Assembly (NCBI GenBank): GCA_018001015.1
Contig: JAGNIV010000004.1
Location: forward strand, 62,001-126,000
DNA from: Phenylobacterium sp.
Lineage (GTDB): Bacteria; Pseudomonadota; Alphaproteobacteria; Caulobacterales; Caulobacteraceae
DNA: 64,000 bases
Direction: 5' to 3'
Shown here: piece after piece, positions 1 through 8,691 of the stretch
Layout: each line of letters starts with the position of its first letter
How positions within the stretch are numbered: the first letter of the stretch is position 1
The notes under the pieces: generated by a model
Told to the model about the DNA's origin: nothing
Seen by the model: only the letters and a program-made list of their open reading frames with translations
Database searches by the model: none
Translations under genes and position numbers: made by a program

Positions 1-563
1 TCAAAAGCCTGATCGGCCTCCCCAGCCCGACGGGCGACCGCCGGCTGCTCAATCACTTCGGCGAGGACTTCCCGATCGCGGCCTTCAACGCCCGCGTCAT
101 GGTCCATGCCGACGCGGCCTGCGAGGCGGGTATCGACCTTAAGGCCGGCGTCATCGAACTGCTGGATACGCTCGACGCGCTGGCGCTGCCCCGCGCCATC
201 GCCACCTCCTCCAGCCACCGCGCGGTGGAGGCCCACCTGGGCAAGTCCGGCATCATCCCGCGCTTCCACGCGGTGGTGGCCCGCGGCGACTATGTCAACG
301 GCAAGCCCAACCCCGATCCCTTCCTGAAGGCCGCCGAGCGGCTCCAGATCGCCCCGGAGTTCTGCCTGGCCCTGGAAGACAGCCACAACGGCGTCCGCGC
401 CGCGTCCTCGGCCGGCATGATGACCATCATGGTCCCCGACCTGCTGGACCCCACCGAGGAGATGCACAGCCTGTGCGTCCGTATCGCGCGGGATCTGCAC
501 GAGGTGCGGGGGTTGTTCCAGATTCCTTCCCCCTCGATGGGGGAAGGGCAGGGATGGGGGTGA
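1..563 (+). CDS. HAD superfamily phosphatase (5' truncated by window)
   Basis: Hydrolase of the haloacid dehalogenase superfamily, in the beta-phosphoglucomutase-like branch, acting on small phosphorylated metabolites in the cytosol. The frame is open from base 3 without a start, so the Asp-nucleophile motif lies outside the window. Visible are motif II (ATSSSHRAV), the motif III lysine in GKPNPDPF and motif IV in LEDSHNG. The substrate cannot be told. The last dozen residues (PSPSMGEGQGWG) are encoded by the left arm of a palindromic repeat at 525-562, so the native C-terminus has probably been replaced by repeat-derived sequence. Confidence 0.85.
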   Translation, partial: KSLIGLPSPTGDRRLLNHFGEDFPIAAFNARVMVHADAACEAGIDLKAGVIELLDTLDALALPRAIATSSSHRAVEAHLGKSGIIPRFHAVVARGDYVNGKPNPDPFLKAAERLQIAPEFCLALEDSHNGVRAASSAGMMTIMVPDLLDPTEEMHSLCVRIARDLHEVRGLFQIPSPSMGEGQGWG

Positions 564-665
564 GTGCAGGGTGGTGGGGAGAAAAACACGCTTGGCGCCG
601 ACCTCGGCCTTAGCCCAGCTCAGCAGACGCACCCCCACCCAACCCTCCCCCATCGAGGGGGAGGG
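525..665. repeat. inverted palindromic repeat pair (CCCCCTCGATGGGGG type)
   Basis: Two arms face each other: 525-562 and 630-665. Each contains the self-complementary core CCCCCTCGATGGGGG followed by a G/T-rich tail, and the second arm is the reverse complement of the first with a few mismatches. The left arm lies inside the end of the HAD gene. The right arm lies just beyond the hflC stop. There is no coding capacity; this looks like a REP-type intergenic palindrome of the kind common in Caulobacterales. The 564-674 gap between the two genes holds nothing else that I can see. Confidence 0.8.
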
Positions 666-674
666 CCAAGGGAT

Positions 675-1565
675 CTACCGCGCGTTCGGCCCGCGGTCGA
701 AGTACTTGAAGAAGGCGCTGTCGGGCGACAGCACCATCGTGGTGTCACCCTGGCCAAGCGAGGCTTCGTACGCCGCCATCGACCGGTAGAAGGCCGCGAA
801 GCTCGGATCGCGGCCGAAGCTCTGGGCGAAGATCCGGGTGCGCTGGGCGTCGCCCTCGCCTCGGGTGGTCTCGGCCTCCTCGGTGGCGGTGGCGAGTGTG
901 ATGGCCACTTCCTTGTCGGCGCCGGCGATGATCTCGCGCTTCTTCTGTTCGCCCTCGGCTCGCCGCTGCGCGGCTTCCTGCTGGCGGCTGGTCTGCATGC
1001 GGCGATAGACGGCCGCTTGGTTGGCGGCGGGCAGGTCGGCGCGCTTGATGCGCACGTCGATGATCTCAATGCCCAGGCGCGAGGAGCTGGCCCGCTTGGC
1101 CACATCCACCTTGGTCTGGGCCATCAAGGCGCCGCGACGCCCCGAGATGATGTCACTGGAATTGGCCGTGCCGAGGATCTGGCGCAGCGACGAGTTCAGC
1201 AAACGCTCGATACGGTCATTGGCCGTCCGCTCGTCCCGCAAGGTGCGGTAGTACTGCAGCGGGTTGGAGATGCGGTAGCGGACGAAGGCGTCCACCACCA
1301 GGCGCTCCTGGTCGGCGGCGATGACTTCTTCCTGGTCGGCTTCAAGCTTCAGGTTGCGCTTGTCGAGCTTGATGACGTTCTCAAGGAACGGCGCCTTGAT
1401 CTTCAGACCCGGTGCGTTCTCGCCGGGCGCGTTGATCACGCGCACGGGTTCGCCGAAGCGCACGACGATGGCCTGCTGGCGTTGCTCCACGACGAACAGG
1501 GTGTTGAGCAGGACGATCAGGACGCCAAACGCGATGACGCCCCAGGTGGTGAGGCGGCGGTTCAT
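675..1565 (-). CDS. hflC: protease modulator HflC
   Basis: SPFH/band-7 membrane protein that with HflK forms the periplasmic-facing HflKC cage around FtsH and modulates turnover of membrane proteins. The 296 residues have one N-terminal membrane anchor (about residues 8-26), a band-7 domain (about 25-190) and a charged helical region rich in Arg, Glu and Ala (about 195-250, from LPAANQAAVYRRMQ onward). It is a little shorter than the enterobacterial protein. The ATG overlaps the hflK stop as ATGA, so the two are translationally coupled. Convergent with the HAD gene. Confidence 0.95.
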   Translation of the reverse strand: MNRRLTTWGVIAFGVLIVLLNTLFVVEQRQQAIVVRFGEPVRVINAPGENAPGLKIKAPFLENVIKLDKRNLKLEADQEEVIAADQERLVVDAFVRYRISNPLQYYRTLRDERTANDRIERLLNSSLRQILGTANSSDIISGRRGALMAQTKVDVAKRASSSRLGIEIIDVRIKRADLPAANQAAVYRRMQTSRQQEAAQRRAEGEQKKREIIAGADKEVAITLATATEEAETTRGEGDAQRTRIFAQSFGRDPSFAAFYRSMAAYEASLGQGDTTMVLSPDSAFFKYFDRGPNAR

Positions 1566-2773
1566 CGCGGAGCTCCGGGGCTGGGAATGACGGTTTCGCC
1601 GCCCTCGGCCTGAGGTGCGACGCGGGCTGTGGGTGTCTTGGCGCGGAAGACATCGGGCGGCAGAATGATGGGCGCGCTGGCGCCCTTGCCGTCGATGACC
1701 ACCTTGTTGGAGCGCGACAGCACCCGCTGCATGGTCTCGATATAGAGGCGGTCGCGGGTCACGCCCGGCGCGCGTTTGTACTCGGTCAGGATCTGGCTGA
1801 AGCGGGAGGCTTCACCGATGGCTTCCCGCACAGACTGTTCGCGGTAACCCTGGGCCGACTGGGTCAGCTTGGCCGCGTCACCCTTGGCCTCGTTGATCAC
1901 CCGGTTGCGGTAGGAGTTGGCTTCGTTGACGGCGCTCTCGGCGTCCTGACCGGCGTTGGCCACTTCGCGGAAGGCGGCGACGACTTCCTGCGGCGGGTTG
2001 GCGCTGCGGATCTGCACCTCGACGATGCTGACGCCGGCGCCCCATCCGTCCAGGGTCCGCTGCATCAACTCGGCCGACTGGATCTGCACCCGGCCGCGGC
2101 CGGTGGTGAGGATGTCTTGCAGGGTGGTCTTGCCCACCACCTCGCGCATGGCGCTCTCGGCCACGGCTTTGACGGCGTCTTCCTGGTCGCGGACCGTGAA
2201 CACGTACTTGGCGGCGTCGGCCACGCGCCAGGTGACGCTGAAGTCCAGGTTCACGATGTTCTCGTCACCGGTCAGCATCAGGCTTTCTTCCGGCACGTCG
2301 GTGCCGGCCGAGCCGCCAATGTCGATGCGGTTCAGGCTGGTGACGGCCACCTTCTCCACGCGCTCGATAGGCGTGGGCAGGTGATAGCGGAGGCCTGGCG
2401 TCTCCGAGCGCGAATAGGCGCCGAAGGTCGTCACCACCGCCGCCTCGTTGGGCTGGACGATATAGATGCCCGACAGGGCCCAGAGGGCGAACCCCGCGCC
2501 CGCCACTGCGGCGATCGCGCCGGGTCGGATTTGGTCGCCTGGTCCGCCGCCGGCGCCGAACAGGCCGCGCAGCTGGGCGATCAGCCGGTCCAGGATCGCG
2601 GAGATGTCTGGTCCGCCCGGGCCGCCCGGGCCGCCGGGGCCGCCGCCGCCGGGACGGCGTGGACCGCCGCGCTGAGGTCCGGTGTTCTTCGGAGGTTGCT
2701 TGTCGCCGCCACCGCCCTCGCCGGATGGCGGAGAGCCCCAGGGGCCGGGGTTCGCATTGTCGTTCCAAGGCAT
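1562..2773 (-). CDS. hflK: FtsH protease activity modulator HflK
   Basis: Partner of HflC in the FtsH-associated membrane complex, 403 residues. The order is a cytosolic N-terminus with a Gly/Pro-rich tract (GGPRRPGGGGPGGPGGPGGP, about residues 35-54), one transmembrane helix (about 88-108, ending LSGIYIV), a band-7 domain, and a C-terminal helical region. The Gly/Pro tract is encoded by a simple GC-only stretch at about 2610-2675 and probably varies in length between strains. First gene of the hflKC operon, divergent from the Mrp ATPase with 125 bases between. Confidence 0.95.
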   Translation of the reverse strand: MPWNDNANPGPWGSPPSGEGGGGDKQPPKNTGPQRGGPRRPGGGGPGGPGGPGGPDISAILDRLIAQLRGLFGAGGGPGDQIRPGAIAAVAGAGFALWALSGIYIVQPNEAAVVTTFGAYSRSETPGLRYHLPTPIERVEKVAVTSLNRIDIGGSAGTDVPEESLMLTGDENIVNLDFSVTWRVADAAKYVFTVRDQEDAVKAVAESAMREVVGKTTLQDILTTGRGRVQIQSAELMQRTLDGWGAGVSIVEVQIRSANPPQEVVAAFREVANAGQDAESAVNEANSYRNRVINEAKGDAAKLTQSAQGYREQSVREAIGEASRFSQILTEYKRAPGVTRDRLYIETMQRVLSRSNKVVIDGKGASAPIILPPDVFRAKTPTARVAPQAEGGETVIPSPGAPR

Positions 2774-2898
2774 GGTCGCGTCGTCTGCTTCTTTGTCTCG
2801 GCGCGGCGGCGAAAGGCCGCCTGTCGTCGGGCTTGTAAACCGGCGCTGTCAGCCGGATATGAGGCGGGCAAGCTCGCAAAGCAAGACACACGGGTGTC

Positions 2899-4017
2899 AT
2901 GAACGCCGAAACCGCTCCCGAACGCGCCGTTGTGCTGGCCGCCCTGGATCGGGTGCTGGATCCCAAGACCGGCAAGGGTCTGGTCGCCGCCCGCCGGGTC
3001 CATGGCCTGACCCTTGCGCCCGGCCGCGCGGGATTCGTCCTGGAGGTCGCCGCGAACGACATCCCACTCTATGAGCCGACCCGCGCCGAGGCTGAACGCG
3101 CCTTGATGCAGGTCGACGGTGTGGCCGAAGCTAAGGTGATGCTGACCGTCGAGGCCGACCAGCCGCCGCCACCGGCGCCCGGCGTCACTCGCGTCGTCAA
3201 GGGCGCCCGCGTGACCCAGGACCCCACCGCCGCCCCCAAGCCGCCGGTGGACGCCGTGCGTCCCGACCATGTCCGCCGGGTCATCGCCGTGGCCAGTGGC
3301 AAGGGTGGGGTGGGCAAGTCGACCATCTCGGTGAACCTGGCCGCCGCCTTCGCCGCCATGGGCCTGCGGGTCGGCCTGCTGGACGCCGACATCTATGGCC
3401 CTTCAGCGCCGCGCATGCTGGGCATCGACGGCGATCCGGGATTTGGTCCCGACAAGAAACTGATCCCCCTGGAGGCCTGGGGGATGAAGGTGATGTCGAT
3501 CGGCTTCCTGGTGGACGAGGCCGCGCCGATGATCTGGCGCGGGCCGATGGCCTCCTCGGCCGTGCGCCAGATGGCCAACGACGTGGCCTGGGGGACGCAG
3601 GCCGAGCCCCTCGATATCCTGGTGGTCGACATGCCGCCGGGCACCGGCGACATCCAGCTGACCCTGGTTCAGAAGATCAAGCTGGACGGGGTGGTCATCG
3701 TGTCCACCCCCCAGGAGATCGCCCTGATCGACGCCCGCCGAGCCGTGGCCATGTTCCAGAAGACCAACACCCCGATCCTGGGGTTCGTGGAGAACATGTC
3801 CTACTTCCCCGACCCCGCCACCGGCGCCCGCATTCCGATCTTCGGCGAGGGCGGCGGTAAGGCGGAGGCTGAAAAACTGGGCCTGCCGCTACTGGGCGAG
3901 ATTCCCCTGGACCAGGCCCTGCGCCAGGCCTGCGATGACGGCCGGCCGGTGACCGCGGTGGCTCCTGCGAGCCCCGCGGCCAACGTCTTCAATCAGATCG
4001 CCAAGGCCCTGCTTTAA
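2899..4017 (+). CDS. apbC: Mrp/NBP35 family P-loop ATPase (Fe-S cluster carrier type)
   Basis: MinD/ParA-superfamily ATPase of the Mrp/ApbC group, which carries and transfers iron-sulfur clusters in the cytosol. The 372 residues comprise a MIP18/DUF59-like N-terminal domain (about 8-85), a proline-rich linker and the P-loop domain with GKGGVGKS at 134-141 and the family motif GFVENMSYF. The CxxC pair that normally follows this motif in Mrp proteins and bridges the cluster is missing: the text reads SYFPDPATGARIPIFG. The only cysteine I see in the C-terminal half is in RQACDDG. Family assignment is sure; cluster binding is doubtful. Confidence 0.9.
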   Translation: MNAETAPERAVVLAALDRVLDPKTGKGLVAARRVHGLTLAPGRAGFVLEVAANDIPLYEPTRAEAERALMQVDGVAEAKVMLTVEADQPPPPAPGVTRVVKGARVTQDPTAAPKPPVDAVRPDHVRRVIAVASGKGGVGKSTISVNLAAAFAAMGLRVGLLDADIYGPSAPRMLGIDGDPGFGPDKKLIPLEAWGMKVMSIGFLVDEAAPMIWRGPMASSAVRQMANDVAWGTQAEPLDILVVDMPPGTGDIQLTLVQKIKLDGVVIVSTPQEIALIDARRAVAMFQKTNTPILGFVENMSYFPDPATGARIPIFGEGGGKAEAEKLGLPLLGEIPLDQALRQACDDGRPVTAVAPASPAANVFNQIAKALL

Positions 4018-4062
4018 AGCGTGACAGCCTGAAGGGGATGCCGGTTAGGCGCCCGTCACGCT
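4018..4062. terminator. inverted repeat between convergent genes
   Basis: AGCGTGAC (4018-4025) is repeated in reverse complement as GTCACGCT (4055-4062), with a 29-base loop. It lies between the convergent apbC and the first GPH transporter. There is no T-run, so termination is only inferred. Confidence 0.4.
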
Positions 4063-4075
4063 CCAAATACAGGCT

Positions 4076-5506
4076 CTAGCGCGTCGGCGAGATCGGCGAG
4101 GGCCCTGAGCTCACACCCGCCAGGGGCTCGTCCTCGACGGCCTCGGTGAAGCCCGCCTCCTGCTCGTCCAGCTGCCGGCGGATGTCGGCGTGAGCGTCCC
4201 GGTCCAGCTTGTAGCCGAAGAAGCAGGCGCCGCCGACCAGCACCAGGGCGATGGGTGCGAACAGGTAGCAGATCTCCAGGCCGCGGATCGCCGCCTCGGT
4301 GTTGATGGCCCCGTCCTTGGCGTTGTAGCCGACGAAGGCCAGCACCGGGAACACGATGGCCACCGTGATGGAGGAGCCGAACTTCTGGGTCATGGTGACT
4401 AGGGCGTAGAGCAGGCCCGTCTGCTCCTTGCCGGTCCTCAGCCGCAGCTCGTCGCCGACGTCGGCCACCATGGCGCGCACCAGCAGCACGAAGGCGCTGG
4501 CGCAGAAGCCGACGGCGAACATGCCCACGGCGGTGGGGACGAACAGGCCCTTGGGGATCGCCATCAGGATGGTCTGGGCCACGGCGTAGCAGACGCAGGC
4601 CATCTGCAGGGTGCGGTGCTTGCCGAGCTTCTGGGCGATGCGCGCCCAGATCGGCGCGCCGAACAGACCCGCCCCGATATAGGGGATCAGCAGCAGGCTG
4701 ACCTGGCTGATCGGGAAGCCCTTCGCGTCGTGGAAGAAGAAGATATAGATCGGCCCCGTCGTGCCGGGACCCAGCACCAGGAACAGGTCGGCGATCACCA
4801 GCCGCACCATCGAGGGCTGGGTGAAGACCTGCATATAGTCCTTGAACTTGGCGTGCTCAGGCCGCTCGCTCGAGACCTTTTCCGGGGCGAAGAAGATGCT
4901 GGCCGCCGCGGTGAACGGCATCAGGCCGATGATCAGATAGCCGATGGCCTGCATGCTCGAGCCTTCGCCGGGCTTGATGGCTCCGTGGGTTAGCAGGGGG
5001 GTCAGCAGCAGGGTCACCGATCCCACCACCGCCACCGCCTGCATCCACCCGTAGACCCGCGAGCGCTCGTTGTAGCCGGTGGCCAGCGCCGCGGCCCAGG
5101 CGGCGTGCGACAGGCCGGTGATCGAGGTGCCCACATAGGTCACCAGCAGCCAGAGGATCAGATAGCCGGCGTCCGCGTCGGCCGGCGGATTGAGGATCTT
5201 GTAGATCGACAGGATCAGGATCGGCATGCCCGCGGCGTACCAGACCCGGTAGCGGCCGAACCGCGTGCGGGTGCGGTCCATGGCGCCGCCGATCACCAGG
5301 TCGAAGCCCAGGTCGATGAGCCGCACCAGGGCGACGGCCCCGGCCACGGCGGTCAGGGAGATGCCGATATGACCGGCGTAGAACCGGGGCAGGTAGGTCC
5401 CCAGGATCAGGGCCAGCATGGCGCCCGGAATCCCGGCGCTGGCGAACGCGAATATCACTGGGGTCGATAGCCGACCGGCCGCCGAAGGGGCGGTGTTGGA
5501 AGCCAC
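4076..5506 (-). CDS. GPH-family MFS symporter, paralogue 1 of 4
   Basis: Twelve-helix inner-membrane transporter of the glycoside-pentoside-hexuronide:cation symporter group (MelB-like). The 476 residues carry the group's signature after helix 2, with MDRTRTRFGRYRVW at about 76-89, and the usual long C-terminal tail after helix 12 starting around FFGYKLDRDAHADIRRQLDE. It is one of four tandem paralogues, 4076-10116. The substrate is unknown; no sugar-catabolic gene or regulator accompanies the array in this window. The ATG start gives a length close to that of the siblings. Confidence 0.9.
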   Translation of the reverse strand: MASNTAPSAAGRLSTPVIFAFASAGIPGAMLALILGTYLPRFYAGHIGISLTAVAGAVALVRLIDLGFDLVIGGAMDRTRTRFGRYRVWYAAGMPILILSIYKILNPPADADAGYLILWLLVTYVGTSITGLSHAAWAAALATGYNERSRVYGWMQAVAVVGSVTLLLTPLLTHGAIKPGEGSSMQAIGYLIIGLMPFTAAASIFFAPEKVSSERPEHAKFKDYMQVFTQPSMVRLVIADLFLVLGPGTTGPIYIFFFHDAKGFPISQVSLLLIPYIGAGLFGAPIWARIAQKLGKHRTLQMACVCYAVAQTILMAIPKGLFVPTAVGMFAVGFCASAFVLLVRAMVADVGDELRLRTGKEQTGLLYALVTMTQKFGSSITVAIVFPVLAFVGYNAKDGAINTEAAIRGLEICYLFAPIALVLVGGACFFGYKLDRDAHADIRRQLDEQEAGFTEAVEDEPLAGVSSGPSPISPTR

Positions 5507-5609
5507 GGGCGTCTCCTCAAATATAAACGGTGCGCCCTTGAGGCGCTTATCCGATCAGCAGAGCGTGGCCAGAGACGGCGTGCAAGAACTTTCCGTAGGG
5601 GAGCCCTGA

Positions 5610-5633
5610 GTCCCGGCCCGCTGGGGCCGGGAC
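5610..5633 (-). terminator. GC-rich hairpin downstream of GPH paralogue 2
   Basis: Perfect 10-bp stem: GTCCCGGCCC (5610-5619), four-base loop, GGGCCGGGAC (5624-5633). It stands 10 bases past the stop of the gene at 5643-7040. No T-run follows. Confidence 0.6.
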
Positions 5634-5642
5634 AAGGGTCGG

Positions 5643-7040
5643 TCAGGCCTTGGCGTCGGGCAGGGTGACGCCGGAGTTGGTGGACAGCACGCCGGCCTCG
5701 GCGGCCAGGGCGTCGCGAAGGTCGAGCTGGCGGCGGACCTCGCCGTGGCGGGCGGCGTCCAGCTTCCAGCCGATGAAGCAGGCCCCGCCGACGAACACCA
5801 GGATGATCGGGGCGAACACGTAGCAGAGCTCCAGGCCGCGGATCGCCTCAGGCGTGTTCACGGCGCCTTCGCTGGCGTTGTAGCCGACCATGCCCAGCAC
5901 GGTGAAGCTGATGCCGACGGTGATGGCGCCGCCGATCTTCTGGGTGGTGGTGACCAGGGCATAGAGCAGGCCGGCGCGCTCCTCGCCGGTTTCCAGCCTC
6001 ACCTCGTCGGCGACGTCGGCGACCATGGCGCGGACGATCAGCACGAAGGCCGATCCGACGAAGCCGACGGCGAACATGGCCGGAATGGCGAGCGACATGG
6101 TCGCCTTGGGGATGATCATCAGGGCCGACTGGGTGAAGGCGTAGCAGACCGAGGTCAGCATCAGGGTGCGGTGTTTGCCCAGCTTCTGCGCCATCCAGCT
6201 CCAGAAGATCGCGCCGGCCAGGCCCGCGGCGATGTAGAACATCAGCAGGATCGAGGTCTGGGGCCCGGTGTAGCCCCGGGCGTCGTGGAAGAAGAACAGG
6301 TAGAGGGCCGCCGTCGTGCCGGGGCCGAGCGCCATCACGAAGTCGGCGAGGATCAGCCGCATCATCTCAGGCCGCGTGATGAGCTTCCAATAGTCGGCGA
6401 AGCTGGCGTGCTGGCCGGAGGTCTTCGGTGCGATCCGCTCGGGGCTGATCCAGATGCAGAGCAGGACTGTGATCGGCAAGAGGACGATGCAGAACCAGCC
6501 CATGGCGCGGACGCTCTCGGCGAAGGTGCCTTTCACGGCCAGCTGCACCACCAGGATCAGAACCGCGCCGATGACGCCGACCGCGCTGATCACGCCGTAG
6601 ACCCTGCTGCGGTCGTTATAGTCGGTGGCCAGGGCGGCGCCCCAGGCCGCCTGGGATAGGGTGACGATGGAGATCCCCAGGTACAGCACCAGAAGCCACC
6701 CGATGACGTAGCCTTCGCTGACGCCCGTATCGGCCATGAACAGCATGTAGACCGCCGCCATCACCAGCGGCGCGCCGACCACCAGCCAGGGGCGGTAGCG
6801 GCCCCAGCGCGACGTGGTCCGGTCCATGGCCATGCCCAGCAACGGGTCCACAGCCAGATCGATGAGGCGCACGATGGTGATCGCCGCGCCCACCGCCACC
6901 ATGGACAGACCCAGGTGTCCGGCGAAGAACCGGGGCAGGTAGACGCCCATCACCAGGCCGATGGCTGCGATAGGCAAGGCTGTCGAGGCGAAGGATAGGG
7001 CGACCGGCAGGGATATGCGGGTGCTCGGCGAAACCGCCAT
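5643..7040 (-). CDS. GPH-family MFS symporter, paralogue 2 of 4
   Basis: Inner-membrane symporter of 465 residues, same architecture as its neighbours: twelve helices, the loop motif MDRTTSRWGRYRPW, a conserved AAWGAALATDYNDRSRVYG segment in the middle and a C-terminal cytosolic tail (FIGWKLDAARHGEVRRQL). Separated from paralogue 1 by 136 bases holding a hairpin, so the genes are probably separate transcription units. A GAGG-like ribosome-binding stretch (aggtccttc read in reverse) precedes the ATG. Substrate unknown. Confidence 0.9.
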   Translation of the reverse strand: MAVSPSTRISLPVALSFASTALPIAAIGLVMGVYLPRFFAGHLGLSMVAVGAAITIVRLIDLAVDPLLGMAMDRTTSRWGRYRPWLVVGAPLVMAAVYMLFMADTGVSEGYVIGWLLVLYLGISIVTLSQAAWGAALATDYNDRSRVYGVISAVGVIGAVLILVVQLAVKGTFAESVRAMGWFCIVLLPITVLLCIWISPERIAPKTSGQHASFADYWKLITRPEMMRLILADFVMALGPGTTAALYLFFFHDARGYTGPQTSILLMFYIAAGLAGAIFWSWMAQKLGKHRTLMLTSVCYAFTQSALMIIPKATMSLAIPAMFAVGFVGSAFVLIVRAMVADVADEVRLETGEERAGLLYALVTTTQKIGGAITVGISFTVLGMVGYNASEGAVNTPEAIRGLELCYVFAPIILVFVGGACFIGWKLDAARHGEVRRQLDLRDALAAEAGVLSTNSGVTLPDAKA

Positions 7041-7120
7041 GAAGGACCTCCTAATGGGGCGGCGCTGAACGCGCCTGTTCTAAAACATTCAGAGTGCGCC
7101 GAACGGGCGCGGAAAAGACT

Positions 7121-8548
7121 TCAAATCTTAGAATCGACGACCACATTGCCGGGCTCGGCCGTCACGCTCGCGATGATCGCCGCCTCGTCATAGAGGGCGT
7201 CTCGTTCCTCGAGCTTGCGCCGGACCTCGGCGTGATTCTTAGCGTCCAGCTTGTAGCCGATGAAGCAGGCCCCACCCAACATGACGAAGACGATGGGACC
7301 GATCAGATAGGCCAGTTCCAGATTGTGGATCGCCTCGGCGGTGTTGGTGGCGCCTTCCTTGGCGTTGTAGCCGACGCGAGCCAGCACGGTGAAGGTCAGG
7401 AAGATCGAGAAGGCGCCGGCCACCTTTCCGGTCAGTACGGTCAGGGCGTAGATCAGGCCGATCCGTTCCTTGCCGCCGTCCAGTCGCACCTCGTCGCCGA
7501 TGTCGGCGGTGATCGCCCGGGTCATGACCCCGAAGCCCGCGGCCAGGAAGCCGGCCATGAACATCGCCGGCAGGGCCAGCATCATGCTGCCCTTGGGCAG
7601 GAAGCCCACCAGCATCAGCATCAGGGAGTAGCCGGTGGTGGTGACCATCACCGCCCGGTGCTTGCTGATCCTGTTGGCCAGCCAGCTGACCGACGGCGCG
7701 CCCGCGAACCCCGCCAGGATGTAGACCAGCAGCAGGATATTGGCCTCTGAGGTGGAGAAGCCCCGGGCGTCCTTGAAATAGAAAAGGTAGAGCGCGGCCA
7801 TCCAGCCGGGACCGAGCGACAGGCAGAGGTCGGCCAGCAGGATGCGGATCATGTTGGGCCGGGAAATCAGCGCCCAGTAGTCTGCCAAGTTGAAATGCTT
7901 GCTTCCCACATCGACGGTGATCTTTTCCGGCGTGCGCCAGACCACCAGGGCCACCGCCACCGGGGTGAGGCCGATGATGAACCAGCCCATGGCCTTGACG
8001 CCCTGCGCGTCGGTCAGCCCCTGCTGCTCCAGGACGATGGGGATCACCAGCACCAGGACCGACCCCAGAACCCCCACCGCGGTCATCACCGCGAAGATGC
8101 GCGAGCGCTCGTGATAATTGGTGGCCAGGGTCGCGGCCCAGGCTGAGTGCGACAGGCCCAGGATCGAGGTGCCCAGGTACATGATCAGCAGCCAGCCCCC
8201 CAGATAGAGTTGGCCTGATCCTTCGGGGGCCTGGAACAGCATGATCAGGGCGATCATCAGGATCGGCGCCCCGACCACCGTCCAGATCCGGTAGCGGCCC
8301 CAGCGGGTCCGCGTGCGGTCCATGATCATGCCCAGCGCCGGGTCCAGGGGAATGTCGATGGCGCGCACGAGGGCGAAGACCGCGCCCACCACCGCCAGCT
8401 CCACGCCGATGTGGCTGGCGAAGTAGCGGGGCAGATAGACCGAGATGGCGATGGCCAGGGCCGACAGCGGCAGGCTGGTGCCCGCAAACGCCAATATGGT
8501 TCCGAGCGATAGGCGTCCCGAAGGGTTCGCCGTGTTGGCCTGGGTCAA
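7121..8548 (-). CDS. GPH-family MFS symporter, paralogue 3 of 4 (TTG start)
   Basis: Inner-membrane symporter, 475 residues from the start chosen here. An in-frame ATG at 8581 would add MCAECARRIRD, which no sibling has. A GGAGG sequence (read on the minus strand, 8562-8558) sits nine bases before a TTG at 8548, and starting there gives an N-terminus that aligns with paralogue 4 (both reach LAFA.TSLP within about 20-30 residues). Motif MDRTRTRWGRYRIW is present. Closest to paralogue 4 by eye (shared ALSHAAWAAT/ALSHSAWAAT region, GPGWM.ALYLF). Substrate unknown. Confidence 0.88.
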   Translation of the reverse strand: MTQANTANPSGRLSLGTILAFAGTSLPLSALAIAISVYLPRYFASHIGVELAVVGAVFALVRAIDIPLDPALGMIMDRTRTRWGRYRIWTVVGAPILMIALIMLFQAPEGSGQLYLGGWLLIMYLGTSILGLSHSAWAATLATNYHERSRIFAVMTAVGVLGSVLVLVIPIVLEQQGLTDAQGVKAMGWFIIGLTPVAVALVVWRTPEKITVDVGSKHFNLADYWALISRPNMIRILLADLCLSLGPGWMAALYLFYFKDARGFSTSEANILLLVYILAGFAGAPSVSWLANRISKHRAVMVTTTGYSLMLMLVGFLPKGSMMLALPAMFMAGFLAAGFGVMTRAITADIGDEVRLDGGKERIGLIYALTVLTGKVAGAFSIFLTFTVLARVGYNAKEGATNTAEAIHNLELAYLIGPIVFVMLGGACFIGYKLDAKNHAEVRRKLEERDALYDEAAIIASVTAEPGNVVVDSKI

Positions 8549-8691
8549 GTCTCGTATCCTCCGCGCACACTCAGCACACACTTGTCGGAGGCTTGAGTCA
8601 GGCTGATAGGTTACGCGCGTTCACTTGCGGCGAAGCAAGCGGTTTTGCAGGCCCAGGCGCGAGAGAATCGCACCCGGGCGACGACATGGCG

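Noticed and set aside
2610-2675. GC-only simple repeat near the hflK start
   Set aside because: It encodes the Gly/Pro-rich tail found in many HflK proteins; not an independent element.
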